Shown: positions 35,170 through 44,326, counted from the stretch's first letter. The stretch: DNA of 64,000 nt from Bordetella parapertussis (GCA_943328975.2 CALQCC020000002.1:124001-188000); one strand, 5' to 3'. Notes: a model not told the origin generated them from the sequence alone. Program-made: numbers and translations.

Positions 35170-35216
35170 AGTGCCCCAGATTATTCGGATATACTGCCTC
35201 AGAGGCAACTAGAGCA

Positions 35217-36488
35217 ATGACGAGAAAACTTCACCTATCCATAATCTCTGCCGCACTGGCCTGTTCCGCTCTCGCCCAGAGTGCCAATGAACACTGGGTG
35301 GCCACCTGGGCTGCCTCCATGCTGGAGACTGCCGTTCCCGCCCCCGCGCCCGCCAACGCCGCCCCCGTCGCTCAGGGAGCCCCCGCCGCCCAGGCCGCCA
35401 AGCCCGGACCCATCCGCAGTTTCAACAATCAGACGCTGCGCATGGTCGTGAATACCAGCATCCCCGGCCGCACCCTGCGCGTGGAACTCTCGAACACCTT
35501 CGGCAAAGGCCGCCTTAAGATTGGCGCGGCGCACGTCGCTCTGCATGATAAGGACGCCGCCATCGTGCCCGTCTCCGATCGGACCCTGACCTTCGGTGGC
35601 AGCCCGACCGCTGTCATCCCCGCCGGAGCCGTGCTCCTCAGCGATCCAGTGGACCTCGCCGTGCCCGCCGTGGGCGACCTTGTCATCAGTGTGTTCCTGC
35701 CTGAGGATTCCGGTCCGCCCACCCAACACGGCACCGGCCTCCACACCACTTACATCTCCGCAGCCGGCAACTTCACCGCGCAGCCGACCTTCACAGCCGA
35801 ACGCACTAGCAACTCCTGGTTCTTTATCTCCGGCGTCCACGTCATCGCGCCTGCTGACACCGGAGCCATCGTAGCCTTTGGCGATTCCATCACTGACGGA
35901 GCCACGTCCACCAACGACGCAAACGCCAGCTGGCCCAGCGTGCTGGCTCGTCGTCTCAACGCCGCAGGGATGAAGAATGTCGCCGTCATCAATCACGGCA
36001 TCTCCGGTAACCGCGTGGTCCGCGACGGCACGGGCGCGAACGCGCTAGCCCGCTTCGACCGCGACGTGCTCGCGCAGCCTGGAGTGAAGTACGTCGTCAT
36101 CATGGAGGGCATTAACGACATAGGGCAGGGAGCCCGCGCCGGCGCGCCCGCCGATGCCGCCATCACGGCCGAGGAACTTATCATCGCCTACAAACAGATG
36201 GCGGCCCGAGCCCACGAACGCGGCATCAAAGTGATCGGTGCCACGCTCACGCCCTACGAAGGAGCCGCTTATTACAGCCCGGCCGGGGAAGTCATGCGCA
36301 GCACCATCAATGACTGGATCCGCACCAGTGGTGTCTTCGACGCCTATTTCGATTTCGACGCGGTCATCCGCGATCCGGCCAACCCCAAGCACTTCCGCTC
36401 AGAGTTCAATATCCGCGACAACCTGCATCCCAATGACACCGGCTACCAGGCGATGGCGGATTCCATCGACCTGTCGATCTTCAAGTAA
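35217..36488 (+). CDS. Secreted SGNH/GDSL-family esterase
   Basis: 423 aa. A signal peptide (to CSALAQ) and an Ala/Pro-rich linker (~36-65) precede an N-terminal beta domain (to ~215). The SGNH domain then has block I AFGDSITDG with the Ser nucleophile, block II GISGNR, block III EGINDIG and block V DNLHPND with the catalytic Asp and His. The two-domain layout resembles XynE-like carbohydrate esterases that de-acetylate plant or bacterial polysaccharides. It is encoded tail-to-tail with the type II secretion operon, 2 bp apart, so it could be a cargo; this is speculation. Confidence 0.88.
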   Translation: MTRKLHLSIISAALACSALAQSANEHWVATWAASMLETAVPAPAPANAAPVAQGAPAAQAAKPGPIRSFNNQTLRMVVNTSIPGRTLRVELSNTFGKGRLKIGAAHVALHDKDAAIVPVSDRTLTFGGSPTAVIPAGAVLLSDPVDLAVPAVGDLVISVFLPEDSGPPTQHGTGLHTTYISAAGNFTAQPTFTAERTSNSWFFISGVHVIAPADTGAIVAFGDSITDGATSTNDANASWPSVLARRLNAAGMKNVAVINHGISGNRVVRDGTGANALARFDRDVLAQPGVKYVVIMEGINDIGQGARAGAPADAAITAEELIIAYKQMAARAHERGIKVIGATLTPYEGAAYYSPAGEVMRSTINDWIRTSGVFDAYFDFDAVIRDPANPKHFRSEFNIRDNLHPNDTGYQAMADSIDLSIFK

Positions 36489-36490
36489 CG

Positions 36491-38656
36491 TTACTCGACG
36501 ATGTACTTGCGCAGTTTCCGCATGTGACTTTTCAACTGCTCGCTGGCTTCCAGCAAGTCGTTGGTGTCATAGATCACGTGCGGAGTCATGAATAGCACCA
36601 ACTCCGTGCGCGAATGCGACCGGCTCTGGCTCCCGAAAAGGAACCCAACCTTGGGGATCTTGTTGAGGCCCGGAATTCCCTGCGAGGTGGAGGAGTTGTC
36701 TTCGCTGATAATGCCACCGATCGCGATGGTGTCTCCATCTTGCAGCGTGACTTGCGTCTGCACCACCTGTTGATCGAAGCTCGGAGTCGGAATCGCGGAT
36801 GATCCACTTCCCGACTGTTTGCTCACTTCTTGATTGATGATCAGCGTGACCACGCCGCTCGGATTCACGCGAGCGTTCACCTGCAGCGTCACACCCGTGT
36901 TGCGCGCGCCGATACCTTGCTGCGTTACGGTGTTCGCGCCGCTCAAGTTTGCGATGGTGCCGGTCAATACGGGAACCTGCGCGCCCACGTTGATGGACGC
37001 CGGGATGCTATCGGTAGCAATCAAGCTCGGCTGAGAAATCGTCCGAACGTTGGAAGAGTTTTCCTGCAGTTGCAAGAACGCCAGCAATTGGCGCGCTTGC
37101 CCGACAAGGAAACCAGCCTGCAGTTGCGTGACTGCCCCGGCCAAGCTCCCCAGCGGACGTCGCTCCGCCCCCGTGCGCTTTTCAAAACTCGCCGAGACGC
37201 CCGCCGCGAAACTGCCCGACATAATAACTTGGTACGTCTTGGCTTCCAGCAGGATCTGGCGGGGGGGCTTGTCCAACTCCCGCAGCAGCTTCAGGATGCT
37301 TTGATATTGCTGCGCGTTCGCCTGAATCATCAGGCTGTTGTCCAACTGCATCGCGACGATGCGTGGTGGTGCCACCGTTTCGGCGGTTGCAGTCTGCGCT
37401 TGTGCAGCGGCTGGCTGCTGTCCCGCAGGGGCCCCCGGTGCCATCAAACCACCCGGCTGTGCCGGAACTGTTTGTGCCGCGAAACCTCCGAACGCTGGCA
37501 CGCCATAATTCTGGTTGTTCCCGTAGCCTCCGCTACCTCCGCCCTGACTGTAAGGTCCGCACGCACCCGCTCCGCCGAATCCGCTATTGAAGGAGTTCTG
37601 GCTGCCGTAGTTCGAGTTCCCACCACCACCCAGTCCGGAAGAGTTGTTCCCCGCGCCGGTGTTGCCGTAGTTCTGTTGCCCGCCGCCGTAGTTCCCCCCG
37701 CTGATGCCGCCGTAGTTTTGATTGCCGCCATACGGGTTGCCGTAACCGCTGCCGTACTGCATGCCCGGATTGTAGAGCTGGTTCAACGCTTGCGATAAAC
37801 AATCCGCCCGGCCGTAGTTCACCCGGTAAATGTAGGTGTCGATCAAACTGCTTGTCTGCGTAATCGGAACATCCAGGGTACGAATCCATGTTTCCACTCG
37901 CTCAAACACCCCAGGATTCGGGGCCACCGCGATCAACTTGCCGATCCGATCCACAGGTAGGAAGCGCACCGTCGAAGTATTGTTGTCCAGCGAAATGGAC
38001 TTCAGCACGCGGTCCAGATCCTTCAGTAATTCCGAAGGCAGGGTGTTCTTCACATCGAACAGACGGATGCGTTCGCCGTTGAACGCGTCGCTATCGAACA
38101 TCGCGATCAGTTCCATCAGGCGTCGCATGTTGCGGCGGCTATCCATGATGAACAAAAGATTCGCCGGCCCATAGGAACGAATGATCGTTCGATCGTCGGT
38201 GAACTCTGTCAGTACCTTGCTGACTTCGTCAACGGTTACGTACTTCAGAAAAACTAAGTTCAACATCGTCCGGTCGTCTTCCGGAATGGTGCTGGAATCC
38301 GCCACCTGCGAAATCGGCTGCCGCACAAGTTGGTTGATGGGAACGATGCGATAAATCTCACCTTCCTGAATCATGCCCGCGCCATTGATGCGCAATAGCA
38401 GTTCCAGAAGGTTACGTGCATCGAGTCCGCCCGGCGTCCCGTAAGTATTCAGCGTGACGGAGCCAACGACTTTGTCGTCGACAATCACGTTGATCCTCAA
38501 CTGCCGCGCCAATTGATCGATCACTTCACGTAGGGAGGCGTTCTGCAAGTTCAGATTGCCCACCGTAATCGGGGCGGCGGGCTGCGCATCCTGCGGTACG
38601 ATCTGCCCTGCCGACAACAGCAGCAGCGTCGCGATCAGTAGTAGTTTCGATTTCAT
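36491..38656 (-). CDS. gspD: Type II secretion system secretin GspD
   Basis: 721 aa from ATG 38656, with a signal peptide. N0 (~30-110) has NLQNASLREVIDQLARQL. N1 and N2 follow (NLVFLKYVTVDEVSKVL, IRLFDVKNTLPSELLKDL). N3 is interrupted between QALNQLYNPG and PPRIVAMQLDNSLMIQA by a ~130-residue Gly/Asn/Gln/Tyr-rich insert. The secretin core includes QPSLIATDSIPASINVGAQVPVL, VTLQDGDTIAIGGII, IPGLNKIPKVGFLFG and LVLFMTPHVI. It forms the outer-membrane channel. Its ATG overlaps the gspC stop by one base. It is the last gene of the operon; its TAA lies in the palindrome TAACGTTA shared with the opposing stop. Confidence 0.94.
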   Translation of the reverse strand: MKSKLLLIATLLLLSAGQIVPQDAQPAAPITVGNLNLQNASLREVIDQLARQLRINVIVDDKVVGSVTLNTYGTPGGLDARNLLELLLRINGAGMIQEGEIYRIVPINQLVRQPISQVADSSTIPEDDRTMLNLVFLKYVTVDEVSKVLTEFTDDRTIIRSYGPANLLFIMDSRRNMRRLMELIAMFDSDAFNGERIRLFDVKNTLPSELLKDLDRVLKSISLDNNTSTVRFLPVDRIGKLIAVAPNPGVFERVETWIRTLDVPITQTSSLIDTYIYRVNYGRADCLSQALNQLYNPGMQYGSGYGNPYGGNQNYGGISGGNYGGGQQNYGNTGAGNNSSGLGGGGNSNYGSQNSFNSGFGGAGACGPYSQGGGSGGYGNNQNYGVPAFGGFAAQTVPAQPGGLMAPGAPAGQQPAAAQAQTATAETVAPPRIVAMQLDNSLMIQANAQQYQSILKLLRELDKPPRQILLEAKTYQVIMSGSFAAGVSASFEKRTGAERRPLGSLAGAVTQLQAGFLVGQARQLLAFLQLQENSSNVRTISQPSLIATDSIPASINVGAQVPVLTGTIANLSGANTVTQQGIGARNTGVTLQVNARVNPSGVVTLIINQEVSKQSGSGSSAIPTPSFDQQVVQTQVTLQDGDTIAIGGIISEDNSSTSQGIPGLNKIPKVGFLFGSQSRSHSRTELVLFMTPHVIYDTNDLLEASEQLKSHMRKLRKYIVE
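37372..37768 (-). repeat. Low-complexity Gly/Asn/Gln/Tyr coding segment inside gspD
   Basis: The DNA repeats variations of GGC/GGT, AAC, TAC and CAG codons and encodes degenerate YGGxQNYG-like units, followed by an Ala/Pro/Gln-rich section. It interrupts the secretin N3 domain, has a single Cys (GAGACGPYS) and keeps the reading frame. Confidence 0.8.
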
Positions 38657-39390
38657 CAGCGTATTGGCTCCCATTGGCACGTTGCCCCCATCAGTCCCGC
38701 TACAATCACCTTGCGGAATCCGTCTTTGACGGTCCCGTCGGGGCTGGTATCACTCGCTAGGCATGTGCGATACATTCCGTTTGGTGCCCCTAAGGCGGGG
38801 TCCGATTTGGGCGGTGCGCCACCCATTTTAGTAACCGATGCACTCTGCGCCACCGCGGGCGCTGGTGCTGCCACCGCCTGCACCGGACGCTCTGCTTCTT
38901 TCGGCGTGAGATCTTTCAGGTCGTTCTTTAGCGTCTTGTCGTTCCACTCCAGCGTTACGCTGTCACGATCAAACGCCACTATCTTGAACTCGCCTACCTT
39001 TTCGCCAACCCTGTAGCTCTTCTGCGGAGTTCTCTCCGTGCTCAGCAAGATGACCGGTTCGCCGAAGGACATCTGCCCGTAGTATTTGGGCAGCGACGGC
39101 ACGGGCTTTTCCGGCGGTGGAGGAGCCGGCGGAACCACATCGATAATCACGTTTGGATCGCGATCTTTGGAGAACAGCATCCGCTGCGCAACGTCGATAT
39201 ATTCCGAGGGAGACGCAGGATCCACGTTGGGTACACTCGGTGGAGCCACCTGTTGGCCCGGGGTGGCGGTTCGAGCCAGCGCCGCTTCCTCACGAGCCTT
39301 CGATTCCATCCAGTTGGCTCGCAACTGTATTCCCAGCCAGATCAGCAAGGACAGCAGCAGAACATTTAGCAACACGATTTTACGATTCAA
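38656..39390 (-). CDS. gspC: GspC/PilP-like inner-membrane protein of the type II secretion system
   Basis: 244 aa. It starts with TTG 39390, overlapping the gspM stop by 4 bp (TTGA). One TM helix at ~4-22 is followed by a Pro-rich linker (VVPPAPPPPEKPVP). The HR-like beta domain includes YYGQMSFGEPVILLS, YRVGEKVGEFKIVAFDRDSVTLEW, the usual secretin-contacting region of GspC/PilP. A Pro/Ala stretch and a C-terminal part with two Cys lie beyond, with no PDZ domain recognisable. Canonical gsp operons start with gspC; here gspC-gspD close the operon. Confidence 0.75.
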   Translation of the reverse strand: MNRKIVLLNVLLLSLLIWLGIQLRANWMESKAREEAALARTATPGQQVAPPSVPNVDPASPSEYIDVAQRMLFSKDRDPNVIIDVVPPAPPPPEKPVPSLPKYYGQMSFGEPVILLSTERTPQKSYRVGEKVGEFKIVAFDRDSVTLEWNDKTLKNDLKDLTPKEAERPVQAVAAPAPAVAQSASVTKMGGAPPKSDPALGAPNGMYRTCLASDTSPDGTVKDGFRKVIVAGLMGATCQWEPIR

Positions 39391-39986
39391 AGTCCGGCTA
39401 CCCCCTTCTTGCTTTTATCTGGAACCAATTCCTTCGGCACCACGCCCGCTATAGTCAGCGTGACGCGAACCGTTTTCTCTTTCGGGTTACTAGCTAGGAT
39501 CTGGAAATCCCGAGTGGCCATCAACTCCGGCCTCGCCGCCAGGCCCGCCAAAACATTCACCAATTGCGCCATGCGGCACTCAAACTGAATGCGCACTGGA
39601 GCCAGCCCGTAGCCGTCGCCCAATGCTTCCACCGGGGCCATCTCCTGGGAACGGATCTCGATGGTCTCGACGCCCAACAGTTCCCGCAAGATCGCGATCA
39701 TCTGCGCCTGCGCTTGCGGCACCGTCGCCGCTCGAATCAAACCCGTTTCCCGAGTAGCCAGTTCTGCCGCTACCTTCTTCAATACTTCCTGCTTGCCGGG
39801 AGCCGTTGCCGCGATGTTGCGTAGCCGTTCCAAGCGCTGCTCGGCCATGTCTACGGATTCCTGCGTTGCTACGGCAGGGACCACGGACGTCGAGTTCTCC
39901 GGCCAGAAGAACCAATAGCCAATGCCCAACGTCACCATCGCGACCCACAATCCCAATAGCTTCTGATCCCGCGCGGAAAGGGTCAT
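39387..39986 (-). CDS. gspM: GspM/PilO-like inner-membrane platform protein
   Basis: 199 aa with a short basic cytoplasmic start (SARDQKLLG), one TM helix (~11-29), a coiled-coil stretch (~45-80) and a ferredoxin-like domain (MAQLVNVLAGLAARPELMATRDFQILAS). This is the GspM/PilO plan. It partners GspL and links the cytoplasmic ATPase platform to the pseudopilus. It overlaps both gspL and gspC by 4 bp. Assignment rests on topology and position more than on motifs. Confidence 0.75.
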   Translation of the reverse strand: MTLSARDQKLLGLWVAMVTLGIGYWFFWPENSTSVVPAVATQESVDMAEQRLERLRNIAATAPGKQEVLKKVAAELATRETGLIRAATVPQAQAQMIAILRELLGVETIEIRSQEMAPVEALGDGYGLAPVRIQFECRMAQLVNVLAGLAARPELMATRDFQILASNPKEKTVRVTLTIAGVVPKELVPDKSKKGVAGL

Positions 39987-41284
39987 TTCGGACCCTCCGT
40001 GCGCTTGGTGCGCAGACTGAAACGTTCTACACCCTGGGCGCGTGACGGTGGTGAAGCGAACTCGGTCGCCTCAAACAGTGGAGATTCATCGATCACTTTC
40101 AACAGCGGTTCCGCTTGATTCGTCTCACCCGTCACGCTCACCTGCGTTGCATTCACGTCCATCGATTGCAGCCAGGTGGGCGGTTGCAACAGGCTGGTCA
40201 TGGCGGCCAACACGTCCATGTCAGCTTTCGCCTTGCGCCGCAAACCGTCCAGTAGGAACGTACGCGCGCGCGTCGTCTGAATCTCTTTGTCCATCGCGCT
40301 TGCGCGCATCGCCAGCGGCTGGATCTTGGCCATCTCCTGCGTCAGCGTTTCCATGTAGCTGCCGTTCCGATAGCCCGGTAGCAGCGCCAGTCCGATCGCG
40401 CTCAACAGCACGGCCGCACCCAACGCCATCGTGGGAGCCCACTGCCACGCCGATCGACCTTGCCGCAGTGCTTCCGGCAACAGATTCAACGAGGCCGACA
40501 ATAGCGGGCAAGCGGAACTCAGCGCGGCCGCATACGGTCGAGCCGGTTCCGCCCCCAGTAACTCGGAAAGCGCTACAGGCGACGGCACATTCTCCAGTCG
40601 CAATTCCGCCGCGGCCAGAGCAACCGCGCGATCCGCGCTGCCGTCCGGTGCCAATTCAAACGCCGCCGATAGCAGCGGTTTTGAACTGCTCTCGCCGTAA
40701 ATCTCGATGCCATTTTCCAGCGGAGCAATCGCGAATACGTCACCCGCCGGTTTCTTCCCGAACAACCGCAGCGCAGAGTGTACCGCCACACCCGTGCAAC
40801 TGAACCCGGCCAGCTTCACTCCCGCTTCGGCGAACAGCGTGGTGTAGCCGTCCATCAACTCGCGCCGTGCGATCGCCACCGCCACGGCATCCGAGCCTTC
40901 CAGCCGTGCCCACGAACTTACGACGTCGGCCTCGTCATAGGGATGCAGTCCGTCCAATTGAAACGCGACCGCTGCTCCCAAATCTTTGTCCGCAACTCCA
41001 GGCAACGCGACCTGCCGCAAGATCACTTCGTGCCGGGGCAACAAAACTGTCGCCGCCACATGCTGCAACCCGAGCTTCGCCACCATGGCCGCATAAGCCG
41101 AGCCCCACTCTGCCGCCGGCGTGTTGCGATAGTCCTCAATGGTGAACCCACTCTGGACCTTCACTCCGTTCGGACGCACCCGCACGGCCATCACATGCAG
41201 GGATTCCGCTCCGCGCGGGCCTTCCATCGAAATGCCGATGCCGCTGCCGAATGCTAGAAACTTCTTGAATACGGGAGCGATCAT
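39983..41284 (-). CDS. gspL: GspL-like platform protein (PilM/PilN-type fusion)
   Basis: 433 aa from ATG 41284, which overlaps the gspK stop as ATGA. The cytoplasmic actin-like part (~1-270) includes LPRHEVILRQVALPG and LDGLHPYDEADVV. A TM helix (~290-310) and a periplasmic PilN-like coiled-coil plus ferredoxin fold follow (MAKIQPLAMRASAMDKEI, PPTWLQSMDVNATQVSVTG). It anchors the GspE ATPase to the inner membrane. The frame stays open upstream of the start, but that part is antiparallel noise inside gspK. Confidence 0.82.
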   Translation of the reverse strand: MIAPVFKKFLAFGSGIGISMEGPRGAESLHVMAVRVRPNGVKVQSGFTIEDYRNTPAAEWGSAYAAMVAKLGLQHVAATVLLPRHEVILRQVALPGVADKDLGAAVAFQLDGLHPYDEADVVSSWARLEGSDAVAVAIARRELMDGYTTLFAEAGVKLAGFSCTGVAVHSALRLFGKKPAGDVFAIAPLENGIEIYGESSSKPLLSAAFELAPDGSADRAVALAAAELRLENVPSPVALSELLGAEPARPYAAALSSACPLLSASLNLLPEALRQGRSAWQWAPTMALGAAVLLSAIGLALLPGYRNGSYMETLTQEMAKIQPLAMRASAMDKEIQTTRARTFLLDGLRRKAKADMDVLAAMTSLLQPPTWLQSMDVNATQVSVTGETNQAEPLLKVIDESPLFEATEFASPPSRAQGVERFSLRTKRTEGPK

Positions 41285-42297
41285 CGTGCGAACACCCTGG
41301 GCCCGTTCAACGGAGGAGCCACCGCAAATTCCGACCATGCGTCCCCGTAGTAACGCACCACCTGCACCGAACTCGGGTGATATTGCGGATCGTCCCAATA
41401 CTTCACCACCGCCGCAGCCGATCGCACCGTTTCCGAAGGCGTGCCGTCCGGACGCCGCAGCCGCGCCGTCGCGCGCATGGTCCACATCGTATTGCCGCCC
41501 ACTCGCAAGCGTGTTGTGGGAATTCCCAGAGCCTGTACCTCTCCAATATTCTCGAACGGCTTCATCGCGCGCCGCTGTACCAGCGTCGCTGCATTGGGGG
41601 GCGTCATGCCGATGGCTTCCAGCACCGCCGGACTCGCTCCGTTCACATCGAGGGCTCCGAGCGTGCCCCATACCGACAGGCAATCCCGCAGACCGCCGCG
41701 CGCATACAGGCGTCCCTGGCCATCGGACACATAGTTGCCATAAAACAGCTCTGGAGTCACGCCGCGCACAGACAATAATTCCTCAATCTCTTCTAAGGAC
41801 GTATGCTGCGGGCGGAAAGTCGGACCCAGCGCTAAATAATAGCTGTCAAAGGAGCTTGCTCCTTGCACCGGGCTGCGCCAATCCAGGATCGCCGCAGCCA
41901 CGTCCCTCGCTTGACCAGGGTTGCCCGTGAGTGCCGTAACCACCGCGATGAGTTCGGCCTCGGTGGCCTTGTTCACGTTCAACTTGGCCGTTTCCGAGAT
42001 CATCTCCACCACCACGTCGCCGCTCGGATAAGACATATTCATCCGCGGCTTCTGCCGGTCCCAAAAGCGCGCCGTACCGTCCGGATTCCTCGGCCCCCCG
42101 CCCCACAGCATCCATTGCACCGCACGATCCAGCGAGCCAGTAGCGAGATAGTGCGCGCGCAGACCATCCGCAACCGTGGAGGTGTGTTCCGTCTCGGTCC
42201 GCACTGTTGTGGATACGGAAAGCGCAATTGCAGCCAAGGCCGCTGAGAGCCACAGCACGATCAACAGAGCGCCGCCGCGTTCGCGATTCCTACTCAT
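41281..42297 (-). CDS. gspK: Type II secretion minor pseudopilin GspK
   Basis: 338 aa from ATG 42297. The prepilin-type leader is MSRNRERG, with cleavage before GALLIVLWLSAALAAIAL and no Glu at +5, as usual for GspK. The long alpha-domain carries LNVNKATEAELIAVV and DVNGASPAVLEAIGM, two helix-hairpin-helix-like repeats typical of T2SSK. It caps the pseudopilus tip with GspI and GspJ. Its start overlaps the gspJ stop by 8 bp. Confidence 0.9.
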   Translation of the reverse strand: MSRNRERGGALLIVLWLSAALAAIALSVSTTVRTETEHTSTVADGLRAHYLATGSLDRAVQWMLWGGGPRNPDGTARFWDRQKPRMNMSYPSGDVVVEMISETAKLNVNKATEAELIAVVTALTGNPGQARDVAAAILDWRSPVQGASSFDSYYLALGPTFRPQHTSLEEIEELLSVRGVTPELFYGNYVSDGQGRLYARGGLRDCLSVWGTLGALDVNGASPAVLEAIGMTPPNAATLVQRRAMKPFENIGEVQALGIPTTRLRVGGNTMWTMRATARLRRPDGTPSETVRSAAAVVKYWDDPQYHPSSVQVVRYYGDAWSEFAVAPPLNGPRVFAR

Positions 42298-42994
42298 CAA
42301 AGTAGCGCTCCCCTGGGGTCCGCGAAATGCGGAACGGAATCGTGATCGCGCCCACAGGCATGCGAACGTCGCTGTTCGCAGCCGCTTCCATTTCGATGCG
42401 CATGGAGTACGGAGGATACGGCAACACCCAGGCCTCCATCCACTCGCGACCAAACAGCGTGTTTTGATTCACGTTGCGGTAAACGAAGCGGCAGAAAGCG
42501 AGCTTGTTCAGCAGCACGAAGGGCGGTGCGCTTCCGGACGCGTGCAGCACCCTGGGATCTCCTTCGCAAAACGGAGCCGTGCTTGCTTGTCCCGAAAACA
42601 GTTGCTCGGATACTTCCAGCCGGACTGTGCCATCCGCGTTCGGCAGCACCTGATAGAACACAACGCGTGGCGAACCGCGCGAGCCCTCCGTCATCGATTC
42701 GTTCGTCACCAGCAAGAGAGACGTTCGATTCCCTCGGAAAATATCGGTGAGGACGGGCTGTTCCCCTGTGCCGCACATTCCTCTCACGGGCATCACTCCG
42801 CCGATCTGCCGGCGAATCAGATCCTGAATTCCCAGAGCTTTGCGATTCTCTTCCAGGCGAGTTTGCGTGCGCTCCATCGTGAGCAACGCGTTGCGCATCG
42901 TCGTCAGCAGCCCCGCCGATATCGCAGCCACCAAGGTGATCGCGATCATCAACTCGATCAGCGTGAAGCCGGCCTGTCTTCTGTCGTGGCTCAT
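42290..42994 (-). CDS. gspJ: Type II secretion minor pseudopilin GspJ
   Basis: 234 aa from ATG 42994 (ATGA overlap with gspI). The type III leader peptide MSHDRRQAG is followed by FTLIELMIAITLVAAISAG, with Glu at +5. The body is a beta-rich GspJ domain with a Cys pair candidate (MCGTGEQP, FCEGDPR). Part of the tip complex I-J-K. Confidence 0.88.
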   Translation of the reverse strand: MSHDRRQAGFTLIELMIAITLVAAISAGLLTTMRNALLTMERTQTRLEENRKALGIQDLIRRQIGGVMPVRGMCGTGEQPVLTDIFRGNRTSLLLVTNESMTEGSRGSPRVVFYQVLPNADGTVRLEVSEQLFSGQASTAPFCEGDPRVLHASGSAPPFVLLNKLAFCRFVYRNVNQNTLFGREWMEAWVLPYPPYSMRIEMEAAANSDVRMPVGAITIPFRISRTPGERYFDE

Positions 42995-43413
42995 GGCAGC
43001 GCCTTTACGGGTATCTCCCCGCGCCGGATTCCGTCCAGAGCAAAGGTGCGGCGCGTGGGCCCATCCATCCACCAGATTTGCAACTCAATCCGCTCCACCA
43101 CGGTTGCCCCCGGAGTTGGTTCCGGTCCCAAGCTCTCAAACGGAACCACCTTTGCTTGCCACCCAGCCACCACGCCGCCCGTCTCAATCGGACGATAGTT
43201 CCCGCTGAAGATTTCGTTGCGGGGCACGCCGTCATCCGTGAGCAGTGCATCCATCTTCAGACGCGCCAAAATCGCCGCTCGATCATACTGTGTGATCCGC
43301 GACGCATTCTGCACAGAATTTGCCAGGCCATTCATCACGCCTGCCACGGCGATCCCCATGATGGCCGTCGCCACCAGGATCTCCAGCAGCGTGAAGCCGC
43401 GTTGTCCTCTCAC
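42991..43413 (-). CDS. gspI: Type II secretion minor pseudopilin GspI
   Basis: 140 aa. The GTG start at 43413 overlaps the gspH stop (GTGA). The leader MRGQRG is followed by FTLLEILVATAIMGIAVAG with Glu at +5. The short soluble domain suits GspI, the initiating pseudopilin of the tip complex. Confidence 0.88.
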   Translation of the reverse strand: MRGQRGFTLLEILVATAIMGIAVAGVMNGLANSVQNASRITQYDRAAILARLKMDALLTDDGVPRNEIFSGNYRPIETGGVVAGWQAKVVPFESLGPEPTPGATVVERIELQIWWMDGPTRRTFALDGIRRGEIPVKALP

Positions 43414-43904
43414 TGCATCACCTCTACTGCTTGGGCTGTTCCCGTAAGCGGATCCAGGCTAACGATCCGGCGCCGGCCCTTGGGATTCACTAGCTCCACC
43501 GCAATGCGCGGCACCGAGCCTCCCGGATAAAACAGGAATCGTCGCACAGTCCGAGGGTCCGCTCCCGGCACTTCCGGCCTGATACTGGCGATTCGCATCC
43601 CTTCCGGAAGATCCACCCGCTTCACGAACGACAAGTCCGCCGTGCGAGCCAACAAGACGTTGTCCATGGGCAGGATCTGTACTTCCACCACGGCTTGCTT
43701 GCGCTCCGCTCGATCCAGCGCGGACGAAAAGAAGCTCAATACAACATCCGATGCCGCGCGCAGCCGCAACGTGTCAATCCCCGCCGCCAAGGGCGAGTAA
43801 CTCAGCCCCGTCAGCAGCGCGATCAGAGACACTACGATCAGCATCTCCAGCAAGGTGATGCCGCGCCGGTGCCTATTTATTGCTCCAGCTGACGATGTCA
43901 GCAT
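43410..43904 (-). CDS. gspH: Type II secretion pseudopilin GspH
   Basis: 164 aa if read from ATG 43904, which overlaps gspG by 32 bp. The leader ends NRHRRG before ITLLEMLIVVSLIALLTGL, with Glu at +5. The soluble part (VEVQILPMDNVLLA, RRFLFYPGGSVPRIAVEL) matches the GspH/FimT fold. The start is uncertain, because the leader is longer than usual and no ATG lies closer to the cleavage site. Confidence 0.83.
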   Translation of the reverse strand: MLTSSAGAINRHRRGITLLEMLIVVSLIALLTGLSYSPLAAGIDTLRLRAASDVVLSFFSSALDRAERKQAVVEVQILPMDNVLLARTADLSFVKRVDLPEGMRIASIRPEVPGADPRTVRRFLFYPGGSVPRIAVELVNPKGRRRIVSLDPLTGTAQAVEVMQ

Positions 43905-44316
43905 CGTATCCTTCCCCGCCCGGCTGTCCATCCGCGCCCAACGAGACGATGTCCGGGCTCTCGCCATGCTCTCCCGGATACTTGTATAGATACGGCCGGC
44001 CCCACGCATCCATCGGAACGTCCTTCGCTAGATACGGCCCAGCCCAATTCGCGACGTTGTCGTCCGGCTTCACGCGCAGCGCCTGCAGTCCGATTGCCGT
44101 CGGCGGGAACGTCCCCGTATCCAACTTGTACAGCGTCAGCGCGTTCGTCAAACTATCCAGCTCGGTCTTCACGGCCACCACGCGGGCCTTATCGCCCTGT
44201 TTCAGAACGTTCACCCCCACCAGTCCGATGAACAACGCGATGATCGTTACCACCACCAGCATTTCGATCAGCGTGATACCCGCTTGGGATTTGCGTCTGC
44301 GATTCATATGTTTCAT
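43873..44316 (-). CDS. gspG: Type II secretion major pseudopilin GspG
   Basis: 147 aa. The leader ends KSQAG before ITLIEMLVVVTIIALFIGLVG (Glu at +5). The C-terminal domain has the GspG hallmark LYKLDTGTFPPTAIGLQAL, DAWGRPYLYKYPG and a Ca-site-like DIVSLGADGQPGGEGYDADI. It forms the pseudopilus shaft. It follows gspF by 10 bp. ATG 44316 or 44307 may start translation. Confidence 0.95.
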   Translation of the reverse strand: MKHMNRRRKSQAGITLIEMLVVVTIIALFIGLVGVNVLKQGDKARVVAVKTELDSLTNALTLYKLDTGTFPPTAIGLQALRVKPDDNVANWAGPYLAKDVPMDAWGRPYLYKYPGEHGESPDIVSLGADGQPGGEGYDADIVSWSNK

Positions 44317-44326
44317 GGTGCCCGTC

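Noticed and set aside
36830-37798. A 322-codon plus-strand frame inside gspD
   Set aside because: It arises from the low-complexity Gly/Asn/Gln coding repeat and is not protein-like.
42176-43198. A 340-codon plus-strand frame over gspJ and gspI
   Set aside because: Antisense to genuine prepilin genes with intact leader peptides.
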